Positions 34,313 to 41,724 are shown, counted from the first letter of the stretch. The stretch is 49,177 nucleotides of DNA from Acholeplasmataceae bacterium UBA5769 (GCA_002418725.1 DIER01000023.1:9260-58436), one strand, 5' to 3'. Translations and numbers: made by a program. The notes: a model not told the origin generated them from the sequence alone.

Positions 34313-35458
34313 TTATACAACTGATTTTTCTTGATAAACAACATCTTGATCTTTGAAACGATTGATATGCAGTGTTTCCATAGCAATCGATGGTTTTTCT
34401 CCTAAAATGACTTCGGCTAAAAGTAATCCCGTCATCGGTGCCAACATGAACCCATGACCACTAAAGCCACACGCCATATAGAATCCTTTGAGTTCATCGG
34501 TATCTCCTAAGATGGGTTGTCTGTCTGGAGACATGTTATAGGATCCACCCCATTGTCTGACGACACGAAGTTCAGCAACCTTAGGCATAATGTCAACCAA
34601 TGTCTTTGACATATGATCCAAAAATTGCCAGGTTGATTCTGTGTTATGGTCATGCGCAACTCCTTTTTCAGATCTACCCATCAAAAATGCTCCGTGAGGA
34701 ACTTGTTGACAGTAAATGTTTTTAGAAAAAGACATCACCATAGGACCTTGCATTTTTTCAACGGGTTCTGTCGCTAATATTTCATGATTTTCAGCATAAA
34801 CAGGGATGTTAACACCTGCCATACGTCCTATCTCATGTGAATAACCACCTGCTGCATTGACAACAATGTTTGTTTCATAAACATTTTTTGACGTATGGAC
34901 CGCTTTGATCATGTGGTCTTCAACATCGATTTTCTCGACTTCTTCATAAAAAGAGAAGGTGACACCTCGTTTTTTAGCTGCTAAATAATAAGCTTCTGTC
35001 ATCTTAAACGGATTTAAGTGCCCATCGGTTTGACAAAAGGTAGCACTGTAAAAAGCATCAGGATTGAGGTGAGGTACAATCTTAAGCGCTTCTTGTTTTG
35101 TAACTTGTTTTGAGGGAATACCTAAACTGTTTTGCAGTTTAACGTTTTTGGTAAATAGATCGTGTTCTTCTTTTGAAGTTGCTAAGATCAAATAGCCTTC
35201 TTGTTTAAATTCAAGATCCCCTGGATATGCTAAGATGTCTTTCGCATGTTCAAAGAACTCAATGCTTTTCTTTGCCAAAATACAATTCATTTCGGTTGCC
35301 CATTGTTGACGAATGCCTGCACCACATCTGCCTGTTGCCCCATTCGTAAAATAACCTTTATCGACAACATGAATGCCTGTCATACCTTTTTTGGCAAGGT
35401 TATAAGCAATAGAAACACCACTAATTCCAGCACCAATAATGAGACAATTAACCTTCAT
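34313..35458 (-). CDS. FAD-dependent proline dehydrogenase, catalytic (beta, PdhB-like) subunit
   Basis: About 381 residues of the D-amino-acid oxidase/sarcosine oxidase fold. FAD binds at LIIGAGISGVSIAYNLAKKG near the start; GRCGAGIRQQW near 47, VVNAAGGYSHEIGRM and the C-terminal GFYMACGFSGHGFMLAP follow the family. In the archaeal dye-linked proline dehydrogenase this subunit oxidises L-proline. A different secondary amino acid (sarcosine, hydroxyproline) is possible from sequence, but the adjacent P5C dehydrogenase favours proline. I choose ATG 35458, which follows AAGGTG and overlaps the upstream gene by 11 nt; an upstream in-frame start adds 14 unrelated residues. Confidence 0.85.
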   Translation of the reverse strand: MKVNCLIIGAGISGVSIAYNLAKKGMTGIHVVDKGYFTNGATGRCGAGIRQQWATEMNCILAKKSIEFFEHAKDILAYPGDLEFKQEGYLILATSKEEHDLFTKNVKLQNSLGIPSKQVTKQEALKIVPHLNPDAFYSATFCQTDGHLNPFKMTEAYYLAAKKRGVTFSFYEEVEKIDVEDHMIKAVHTSKNVYETNIVVNAAGGYSHEIGRMAGVNIPVYAENHEILATEPVEKMQGPMVMSFSKNIYCQQVPHGAFLMGRSEKGVAHDHNTESTWQFLDHMSKTLVDIMPKVAELRVVRQWGGSYNMSPDRQPILGDTDELKGFYMACGFSGHGFMLAPMTGLLLAEVILGEKPSIAMETLHINRFKDQDVVYQEKSVV

Positions 35459-35735
35459 GGTCTTCACCTTCTGCTTCAGCAATCTTTTTGAGTGGAACAC
35501 CCATCACTAAAGGTCTCACTTTATGTACAGGAACTTCTTCAACTGGTTTTTGTAAATGTTTTGCAATTTCTCGTTGAATGAGATGACCACATGTATTGGC
35601 TTGACACGGTCCCATGCCCACACGAAGGAGTCTTTTTAAATCTTCAAATGTGGTATATCCTTGGTCAAGCAAATCATGAATTTGCTTTAAGGTAACATCT
35701 TCGCAGCGACAAATAATGATATCTTCTTTTCTCAT
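35448..35735 (-). CDS. BFD-like [2Fe-2S] protein, proline dehydrogenase subunit (PdhX-like)
   Basis: A 95-residue protein. The BFD-like cluster ligands are IICRCEDV near 8-13 and GMGPCQANTCG near 40-50, giving the C-x-C ... C-x4-C spacing of bacterioferritin-associated-ferredoxin-like domains. These domains are often fused to amino-acid dehydrogenases of the sarcosine oxidase or HcnB type; here it is separate. It should pass electrons between the flavin subunits. It overlaps the ferredoxin gene by 4 nt (ATGA) and the FAD subunit gene by 11 nt, with its C-terminal codons doubling as the next ribosome site. Confidence 0.85.
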   Translation of the reverse strand: MRKEDIIICRCEDVTLKQIHDLLDQGYTTFEDLKRLLRVGMGPCQANTCGHLIQREIAKHLQKPVEEVPVHKVRPLVMGVPLKKIAEAEGEDHEG

Positions 35736-36211
35736 CGTTTTACCCTCACTGTCACAAAATCATGTAAAAAAGAAACGGGTACACGTGCCGTCACAACCGC
35801 TGTATGATCTTGCTTGTTGGTCACTAAGACATGCTCTATGACCGCATCACAAATCACATCGCCACTTCGGTTAACGCCATCCCAAATCTCACCTTTCTTT
35901 GGGTGAGGAAGAAACTCATAAGGAAGTTTAAAAACAGCATGTTCCCCACTGATCTGTGCAATCACAATGGCGAGTCCTGGACAACTTGGTACACAAAGAC
36001 CGCACCCAGTGCATAAATCGGTGTGAAGTTTAGGCTGTTTATTGATATTTTCACCAATTTCAATGGCATTAAATGGACAAGATGTCGAACAAGGATTACA
36101 CGGAATGTCTTCATAACATTCTAAAATAGCTTTCGGTCTTAACAATGCTACATTGTCTGGAAAGCGTGAAAGAACTTGTTCTTTAGAAGGTACGCCTGTT
36201 TTATTTAGCAT
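35732..36211 (-). CDS. 4Fe-4S ferredoxin-like proline dehydrogenase subunit (PdhF-like)
   Basis: About 159 residues. Two cluster motifs are visible: PCNPCSTSCPF near 38-48 and DLCTGCGLCVPSCPG near 69-83, the latter a classic C-x2-C-x2-C-x3-C-P. The C-terminal ~70 residues form a small unrecognised domain. It probably relays electrons within the flavoprotein complex. I choose ATG 36211 (AAGGGTG 7 nt upstream); a GTG at 36220 is an alternative. It overlaps pdhA-like by about 11 nt. The order A-F-X-B matches the archaeal pdhAFXB cluster as I recall it from Thermococcus. Confidence 0.85.
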   Translation of the reverse strand: MLNKTGVPSKEQVLSRFPDNVALLRPKAILECYEDIPCNPCSTSCPFNAIEIGENINKQPKLHTDLCTGCGLCVPSCPGLAIVIAQISGEHAVFKLPYEFLPHPKKGEIWDGVNRSGDVICDAVIEHVLVTNKQDHTAVVTARVPVSFLHDFVTVRVKR

Positions 36212-37292
36212 GGACTTCACCCTTTCTCAGTTTTTCTAAACCAATCTTGGTCTTAATCCCAAATGGTCCATTTCTAAGCATATCGAGTTCGTGTTCGTAT
36301 TTATCTTTCAATGTTTGTTGTTCCGGATGTGGTTTACACATGTCTTCGCATACATAAAGACCTGTTAAATAGCCTTCCATCATGGCTGAACTAGCTTCTT
36401 CTATACCTACCGCATCACCACACGCATAAATACCTGGTACCGATGTTTGATGATGTGCATCAATAACCGGGACAAATCCACCAAGCTCTGTGACGTACTT
36501 CGTTTTCGCATTGACCATTGAAAGAAGTTGGTGCATGGGTGATAACCCTACAGAGATACAGAGTGCATCCACTTTTTCTACACGTTCACTACCATCTATC
36601 GGACGCCACTTTTCATCGAGTGACACGAGTTCAACCGCTTCTAAATGATCTTTTCCGATCGCTTTTTGAACGGTGGTTTGTGTCCAAATGGGTACACCTA
36701 AACGTCTTATTTTAGAGGCGTGAACTTTGTACCCTCCAATCGATGGTGCAGCTTCAATGATGGCTTTCACATGGACACCTGCCTGAAGCAATTGATAGCT
36801 CACAATTAAACCAATATTCCCACTACCCACCATGATGATCTCTTGACCAGGTAACACGCCATAAAGGTTCATTAACGTTTGTACAGCACCTGCTCCATAA
36901 ATGCCTGGAAGATCGTTGTTTTCAAAAGCTAAGAATTTTTCACTCGCTCCAGTAGCTACAATCACCCGATCTGCTTGATACTTGGTATATGTATCCTCAT
37001 GATAAACGGTCACCACTTTATCCTCATATAAACCAACAACAGTGGCTTCCTGTAAGATCTCTATCAAAGGATTTTTCACTTGATCAATTAAAAGACGAGC
37101 GATATCAAACCCTCTGGTTTTTGCATATTGTGCTTTTGAACCAAAAAATTTATGTGTTTGTTTGATGAGTTGACCACCGAGTTTTGGACTCCGATCAATC
37201 AAAAGGACACGAATACCGGCGTCAACTGCCATTTTGGCAGCACATAAACCTGAAGGTCCTCCACCAATGATAATCAATTCTTTTTTAATCAT
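36201..37292 (-). CDS. FAD/NAD(P)-binding oxidoreductase, proline dehydrogenase alpha (PdhA-like) subunit
   Basis: A 363-residue pyridine-nucleotide-disulfide-type flavoprotein. FAD binds at LIIIGGGPSGLCAAKMA near 6, the NAD fold is MVGSGNIGLIVSYQL near 155, and the second FAD motif is GIYACGDAVGIEEASSAMMEG near 290. No redox-active CxxC is present. It resembles HcnB/SoxA-type and archaeal PdhA subunits, which can exchange electrons with NAD. It could couple proline oxidation to NAD+ or oxidise NADH. It overlaps the small [2Fe-2S] gene by 4 nt and the ferredoxin gene downstream. Confidence 0.87.
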   Translation of the reverse strand: MIKKELIIIGGGPSGLCAAKMAVDAGIRVLLIDRSPKLGGQLIKQTHKFFGSKAQYAKTRGFDIARLLIDQVKNPLIEILQEATVVGLYEDKVVTVYHEDTYTKYQADRVIVATGASEKFLAFENNDLPGIYGAGAVQTLMNLYGVLPGQEIIMVGSGNIGLIVSYQLLQAGVHVKAIIEAAPSIGGYKVHASKIRRLGVPIWTQTTVQKAIGKDHLEAVELVSLDEKWRPIDGSERVEKVDALCISVGLSPMHQLLSMVNAKTKYVTELGGFVPVIDAHHQTSVPGIYACGDAVGIEEASSAMMEGYLTGLYVCEDMCKPHPEQQTLKDKYEHELDMLRNGPFGIKTKIGLEKLRKGEVHAK

Positions 37293-37594
37293 TTGATGAC
37301 CCCCTTATTCGTTTGTCTTTCGACAACCATGTTGGGTTTAAGCTCTGTGATACACGTACGAACATTAGGTATACCATTGACAACCATGTTACACGACGCA
37401 CAATTGCCAATTGCACAATAAAAACCGCGGGGACGGTGCTCTTTAATTGAATAACTTAATGTTTTGACGCCTAAGGCATGAAGTGCAGACGCGATGGTAT
37501 CGCCTTTGAAACCTTGAACCTCTTTCCCCTCAAAAATGAACGTGATAGGCTCACGTTCAGGAAAGTTTAAAATGGGATGTTTTTCAATACGCAT
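37289..37594 (-). CDS. Small [2Fe-2S] ferredoxin-like subunit (HcnA/SoxA N-terminal type)
   Basis: A 101-residue protein of the plant-type [2Fe-2S] fold found at the N-terminus of sarcosine oxidase alpha and in HcnA. Cluster cysteines lie in GFYCAIGNCASCNMVVNG near 56-73, with a fourth in VRTCITELKP. The GDTIASALHALGV block precedes them. It is the first gene of the proline oxidation operon and overlaps the PdhA-like gene by ATGA. The archaeal pdhAFXB cluster, as I recall it, does not contain this subunit, so the complex here would have an additional cluster. Confidence 0.87.
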   Translation of the reverse strand: MRIEKHPILNFPEREPITFIFEGKEVQGFKGDTIASALHALGVKTLSYSIKEHRPRGFYCAIGNCASCNMVVNGIPNVRTCITELKPNMVVERQTNKGVIK

Positions 37595-37630
37595 AGAACC
37601 TACCTGTCTTTTCGAAATGTCATTACTTTT

Positions 37631-37658
37631 ATTCTATCACATAAATATGTGATAACAA
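37631..37658 (-). promoter_or_regulatory. Promoter of the proline oxidation operon with a 20-bp perfect palindromic operator
   Basis: On the minus strand TTGTTA (37653-37658) and TAGAAT (37631-37636) are 16 bp apart. The spacer is occupied by TATCACATAAATATGTGATA (37635-37654, plus strand), a perfect 20-bp inverted repeat that also touches both promoter boxes. Binding of a dimeric regulator here would block polymerase. One arm, TATCACATA, is also found in the mutS leader. Confidence 0.7.
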
Positions 37659-37669
37659 AGCACATTTTA

Positions 37670-37682
37670 AAAACGCTTACAT
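37670..37682 (-). promoter_or_regulatory. cre-like site upstream of the proline oxidation promoter
   Basis: The minus strand reads ATGTAAGCGTTTT, identical over 13 nt to the sequence at 23239-23251 in the glutamate operon. It fits the CcpA cre pattern except at one position and lies just upstream of the -35 box. Confidence 0.5.
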
Positions 37683-37693
37683 TTTCCCATAAA

Positions 37694-37717
37694 GAAAAAG
37701 AGGATGGCATCCTCTTT
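37694..37717. terminator. Terminator after the HAD hydrolase gene
   Basis: AAAGAGGA-TGGCA-TCCTCTTT forms a perfect 8-bp stem with a 5-nt loop, overlapping the stop codon. On the minus strand the stem ends in CTTTTTCTTT. It separates the gpx-rib operon from the proline operon. Confidence 0.75.
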
Positions 37718-38369
37718 ATAAGATTCTTTTCAATGATAATAGATCTTCAATCAAGTAATCGGCATCTTTTAGCTCATTTTCTAGTCCATAACCATAAAGA
37801 CATCCAATGGTCAATATAGCATTATATATTCCCGTTTCGATATCGATGTCACGATCACCTATCATCACCATCGGTGCTTCAAGTGATGATAACACCTGAT
37901 TTAATATCATTTTTTTAGGGATATATTGATACATCTCTGAGGTCAAGTATAGATCGAAATATCGATCAAGTTTGAATGCCTGACGCATCGCTTCCATATA
38001 GTAATTTTTAGAGTTTGATAAGTATACAAGTTTATATCCTTTTTCCTTAAGATAGGTCAAAACTTCCTCTGCATGTGGATAGAGTTTTGCTTCATGGTGT
38101 TTAATGGATTTAAGCATCTCTTCTGAAATTAATTGACTGGCTTCTTGAATATGAATATCCTTGGTGTTTGGGAGAATGGTTTGCCACATCTCTTGGGGAT
38201 TCTTTCCTAGAAATAAGGAAATATCTTTTGCTGTAAATGTCTTTTGTTCAGCATAACCTTTATCAACAAGATACTGAAAAGCTTTACGAAATGCTTTTTC
38301 ATAAATATGCATGCTTTCGTGCAGCGTTCCGTCCCAATCGAAAATTACGGTTTTGATGTGATCAATCAT
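37716..38369 (-). CDS. HAD-superfamily phosphatase
   Basis: A 217-residue phosphoglycolate-phosphatase-like HAD protein. Motif I is VIFDWDGTLHES near 9 with the catalytic aspartate, motif II is LVYLSNSKNYY near 114, and motif IV is MIGDRDIDIETG near 169. A helical cap lies between motifs I and II. The substrate is not evident. It overlaps ribBA by ATGA and is the last gene of the gpx-ohrR-ribD-ribBA unit. HAD enzymes perform the otherwise orphan dephosphorylation step of riboflavin synthesis in other bacteria, so that role is a reasonable guess. Confidence 0.85.
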   Translation of the reverse strand: MIDHIKTVIFDWDGTLHESMHIYEKAFRKAFQYLVDKGYAEQKTFTAKDISLFLGKNPQEMWQTILPNTKDIHIQEASQLISEEMLKSIKHHEAKLYPHAEEVLTYLKEKGYKLVYLSNSKNYYMEAMRQAFKLDRYFDLYLTSEMYQYIPKKMILNQVLSSLEAPMVMIGDRDIDIETGIYNAILTIGCLYGYGLENELKDADYLIEDLLSLKRIL

Positions 38370-39568
38370 TGTTCATTCTTAAACTTTAACATGTGTCCCA
38401 TTTTTTCTTTTTTAGTCTTCATGTAAAGCTCGTTTCTTTCGTTATGATTGAGTTCGATATGTTCTCTAGAGGTAATTTCAATGCCATGACCCGTTAAACC
38501 TTTCAGTTTTAATGGATTATTGGTCATTAATTTAACCTTGGTTGCTCCAAGATCGGCTAATATTTGAGCACCGATACCATAGTCTCTTGCATCTTCATCA
38601 AAGCCGAGTGCTAAATTTGCTTCAACGGTATCCATACCTTGATCTTGAAGACCATACGCACGAATTTTATTGATCAAACCAATCCCGCGTCCTTCTTGTC
38701 TCATGTAAAGTAGAATACCTTTACCCGCTTTTTCAATGCGGTCGAGTGCAGCATTTAATTGTTCACCACAATCACACTTTAAAGATCCAAACGCATCACC
38801 GGTTAAACATTCAGAATGGACTCTAACTAATACTTCATCACCAGGCTTAATGTCACCTTTGACCAGTGCGACGTGATGTTCTCCATTGAGTGCATTTTCA
38901 AATCCAACCATGCGAAAATCACCGTGAGATGTTGGTAGATTAGCTTCTGCAGCACGTTTGATCAGTGAGGCATCTTTTCTGCGATACTCAATCAAGGATG
39001 CAATGCTGATGATTGGCCATTGTTTTTCTTTAGCAAGAGAAATCAGTTCTTCATTGTTGTAAAGCGTCCCGTCATCTTTCACCATTTCTAGTGTGAGTCC
39101 TGCTGGATATAAACCCGCAAGGGTCACTAAATCCATGATGGCTTCTGGATGTCCTGCTCTTTTTAATACGCCACCTTGTCTAGATGCAATCGGAAAAAGT
39201 TCACCTGATGCTTTAAAATCTTCTGTAGTCGCATGCACATCTGTTACTTTACGGATGGCTTTTTCTAGTTTTTCAAAACCTTGAATACCTGATTCATTGA
39301 TATCGAAGGTCACTTTGGAATGGGCATCACTAATTAAAAAATGCTCAAAAGATGCTTGAATACCAATCGCATTAAAACGTTCTTTTGTTGCTACGACAGA
39401 AAAAGCCCCTTTCGATAAACTTCTAAATTCTTTAAGGTATGCTTCAGTGATGAATGCTGCGGGATATACGATCTCCCCAATATTATCATCATCGTCATCG
39501 TCAACCACGATCACGGGTAATCCCTTTTTGATGGCCTCTAAGGCTTCATTTACGTTTTGAAATGTCAT
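38366..39568 (-). CDS. ribBA: RibBA: GTP cyclohydrolase II with a divergent DHBP-synthase domain
   Basis: A 400-residue fusion. The C-terminal GTP cyclohydrolase II is intact: zinc cysteines in HSECLTGDAFGSLKCDCG, LYMRQEGRGIGL and the ARDYGIGAQIL end. The N-terminal DHBP-synthase domain aligns throughout, but its catalytic loop reads VVDDDDDDNIGEIV where the family has DDEDRENEGD, and GHTEA is GHPEA. The arginine and two glutamates of the RENEGD loop are lost, so the first activity is doubtful. GTP cyclohydrolase II opens GTP for riboflavin synthesis. The ATG lies 23 nt inside the end of ribD, with GGAGA as ribosome site. Confidence 0.9.
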   Translation of the reverse strand: MTFQNVNEALEAIKKGLPVIVVDDDDDDNIGEIVYPAAFITEAYLKEFRSLSKGAFSVVATKERFNAIGIQASFEHFLISDAHSKVTFDINESGIQGFEKLEKAIRKVTDVHATTEDFKASGELFPIASRQGGVLKRAGHPEAIMDLVTLAGLYPAGLTLEMVKDDGTLYNNEELISLAKEKQWPIISIASLIEYRRKDASLIKRAAEANLPTSHGDFRMVGFENALNGEHHVALVKGDIKPGDEVLVRVHSECLTGDAFGSLKCDCGEQLNAALDRIEKAGKGILLYMRQEGRGIGLINKIRAYGLQDQGMDTVEANLALGFDEDARDYGIGAQILADLGATKVKLMTNNPLKLKGLTGHGIEITSREHIELNHNERNELYMKTKKEKMGHMLKFKNEQ

Positions 39569-40691
39569 TTTTATCTTCTCCTTGTTTTTGTTTAAAGTAG
39601 CCTTCGATCATGATATCTTCATCAAATAATCGATAGTTTATGTTTGTTAATTGATGTGCATCTTTCATTTTAAGAACGCCCTGTGCACCCACTGGTGTTA
39701 ATGCTTTTTGTCCACCAATCATTTTAGGTGCGATAAAGACGTAAGCTTTATCCACGATATTCGCATCTAGAAAAGATCCGTGTAGATAGGATCCGCCTTC
39801 AATCAATAGACCATCAATCTTATGCTCACCTAAGGTGGTCATCAAATCTTCTAAATCTAGAGGATCGGTCTTTTTTTCAATAATTTTTACACCGAGATCC
39901 AGATAGGGTTGTAATTCATTCAGCGTTCTTTGATCACTTGTGACTAACCATGTTGGTTGTGTGTTCGCGGTTTGGATCACTTTGCGATTTAAGGGCACTG
40001 ATAAATCAGGATCGATGACAATGCGAATAGGATGACGTGTTTTTATACCTTCTAGTCTTGTATCTAACATGGGATCATCAAGAATCACGGTGTTTGCACC
40101 AACCATGATAGCCATATAGTTGTTTCTAAGCTCATGAACAAAATGTCTTGATTTTTCATTGGTAATCCACTTTGAGTCTTTTGTTGAGGTCGCGATTTTT
40201 CCATCAAGTGTCATCGCATACTTCATCACAACAAAAGGTTTTTTCTCTTGAATATATTTTAAGAAAACTTCATTTTGTTTTTTTGATGCGTCTTCTAGAA
40301 TACCTGTTTCTACTTTTATTCCTGCATCTTCAAGCAACTTGATCCCTCTGCCACTGACCAGTGGATTAGGATCCAATTGACTTACAAAAACACGTTTAAT
40401 TTTCTTCTCAATAATCTTTAACGCACAGGGTGGTGTTTTGCCATAGTGAGAACATGGTTCTAAAGTGACATACATGTCTGCCCCTTCAACATCCTCTGTG
40501 GCATTCAAGAATGCATTCACCTCAGCATGTGCTTCACCAAAACACATGTGATAACCTTCACCGATGATCTTTCCGTCTTTGACAATCACCGCACCTACGA
40601 GAGGGTTTGGATTGACAAAACCTCGTCCACGATCTGCTAGATCAATGGCTCTTTGCATGAATGCGATTTTTTCTTGCGATTTAGGATTCAT
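39546..40691 (-). CDS. ribD: RibD: riboflavin-specific deaminase/reductase
   Basis: About 381 residues in two domains. The N-terminal zinc deaminase has GEAHAEVNAF near 46 and LEPCSHYGKTPPC near 74-86. The C-terminal reductase has MTLDGKIATSTKDSKWIT near 160, MVGANTVILDDP and LIEGGSYLHGSF. It converts the GTP cyclohydrolase product to the ribitylamino-pyrimidine phosphate. I choose ATG 40691 (AAGGTG upstream, 11-nt overlap with ohrR); a GTG 9 nt upstream is possible. No ribE or ribH gene is in the window, and I see no FMN riboswitch before the operon. Confidence 0.93.
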   Translation of the reverse strand: MNPKSQEKIAFMQRAIDLADRGRGFVNPNPLVGAVIVKDGKIIGEGYHMCFGEAHAEVNAFLNATEDVEGADMYVTLEPCSHYGKTPPCALKIIEKKIKRVFVSQLDPNPLVSGRGIKLLEDAGIKVETGILEDASKKQNEVFLKYIQEKKPFVVMKYAMTLDGKIATSTKDSKWITNEKSRHFVHELRNNYMAIMVGANTVILDDPMLDTRLEGIKTRHPIRIVIDPDLSVPLNRKVIQTANTQPTWLVTSDQRTLNELQPYLDLGVKIIEKKTDPLDLEDLMTTLGEHKIDGLLIEGGSYLHGSFLDANIVDKAYVFIAPKMIGGQKALTPVGAQGVLKMKDAHQLTNINYRLFDEDIMIEGYFKQKQGEDKNDISKRK

Positions 40692-41124
40692 GATCTTCAC
40701 CTTGAGTTAATCTTGCTTGGTTAATTTTTGTTAAAACTTCATATAATTTTTGAATGTCGTCATCTGGCAAATCGACCATGTCATAGACAGCGAATGGCAC
40801 CGATTTTGCCTCATGAGCTAACTGCTTTCCAGCTTCGGTTAAATCTATCCATACTTTACGTTCATCCTCAAGATCACGTGTACGTTTGATTCTGCCATCA
40901 GCCTCTAATTTTTTAAGCAGAGGTGTCAGTGTTCCAGAATCAAGTGCTAATCTTTTCCCTAAATCAGAAACGGTTTGATGATCTTCTTCCCAAAGGGCAA
41001 TCATCGTCACATACTGTGTATACGTTAAGCCAAGTGGATCAAGAAGTTCTTTATATTTCTTGATCACATCTCTTGAAGATGAATAGAGTAGGAAGCATAT
41101 TTGTTCACTGAGCTTCCAGTCCAT
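40681..41124 (-). CDS. ohrR: MarR-family regulator of the OhrR type
   Basis: A 147-residue winged-helix protein. The N-terminus SEQICFLLYSSSRDV matches the OhrR sequence around its peroxide-sensing cysteine (here Cys10). The DNA-binding helix LDSGTLTPLLKKLEADG and the wing RDLEDERKVWIDLT near 90 follow the family. OhrR derepresses peroxide-defence genes when the cysteine is oxidised. It begins immediately after the glutathione peroxidase stop and is probably its autoregulated partner. The same operon continues into riboflavin genes, so flavin supply may be peroxide-inducible. Confidence 0.85.
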   Translation of the reverse strand: MDWKLSEQICFLLYSSSRDVIKKYKELLDPLGLTYTQYVTMIALWEEDHQTVSDLGKRLALDSGTLTPLLKKLEADGRIKRTRDLEDERKVWIDLTEAGKQLAHEAKSVPFAVYDMVDLPDDDIQKLYEVLTKINQARLTQGEDHES

Positions 41125-41640
41125 TTAAAGCACCTCTTCGATGTAAGTCGCGATTTTATCTGGTGTAAAGCCTGGACCAAAACGGTGGATAACATTGCCT
41201 TGTCTATCGACAAGAAATTTCGTGAAGTTCCACTTGATGTTCGTCTTTGGCAATAATTTAGATAACAGTGTTGTTTTACCAGATTCACCCAAATCTTTTT
41301 TCTTTTCATTTCTTAAATACTTGTATAATGGGTGAGCGTTTTTGCCATTGACATCCAGTTTGGCAAATGTTTTAAATGTCGTCCCATAGTTGAGCTCACA
41401 AAACGATTTTAATTCTTGGTCTGTCCCTGGTGCTTGATTCATGAACTGATTGCATGGAAAATCTAAAATTTCAAATCCCTTATCTTTATATGTTTCATAG
41501 AGTGTTTCTAATCCTTTGTATTGGGGTGTTAACCCACATTTTGTGGCTGAATTCACAATCAACAATACTTTCCCTTGATAAGACCCTAAACTTACTTCTT
41601 TTTGATCGACATCTTTTACTTTAAAACTGTATACGTTCAT
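41125..41640 (-). CDS. Glutathione/thiol peroxidase
   Basis: A 171-residue glutathione-peroxidase-family enzyme. The peroxidatic site is VNSATKCGLTPQYKGL with cysteine rather than selenocysteine (Cys36); FPCNQFMNQAPG contains the conserved glutamine and WNFTKFLVDRQG the tryptophan-asparagine pair. Such bacterial members usually reduce lipid or organic peroxides with thioredoxin. It is the first gene of the five-gene unit with ohrR and the rib genes. A candidate promoter lies about 25-50 bp upstream. Confidence 0.93.
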   Translation of the reverse strand: MNVYSFKVKDVDQKEVSLGSYQGKVLLIVNSATKCGLTPQYKGLETLYETYKDKGFEILDFPCNQFMNQAPGTDQELKSFCELNYGTTFKTFAKLDVNGKNAHPLYKYLRNEKKKDLGESGKTTLLSKLLPKTNIKWNFTKFLVDRQGNVIHRFGPGFTPDKIATYIEEVL

Positions 41641-41662
41641 CAGAAAACCTTCTTTCTTTACA

Positions 41663-41692
41663 TTTATATTTTATTCAACTTAATTTTATCAA
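41663..41692 (-). promoter_or_regulatory. Candidate promoter of the gpx-ohrR-rib operon
   Basis: On the minus strand TTGATA (41687-41692) is followed after 17-18 bp by ATATAA/TATAAA (41663-41669). The region is very AT-rich, so the -10 assignment is uncertain. OhrR operators are AT-rich palindromes; no clear one was found. Confidence 0.4.
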
Positions 41693-41724
41693 ATCTATTT
41701 TCACGAGACAAATATAATGCTTAA

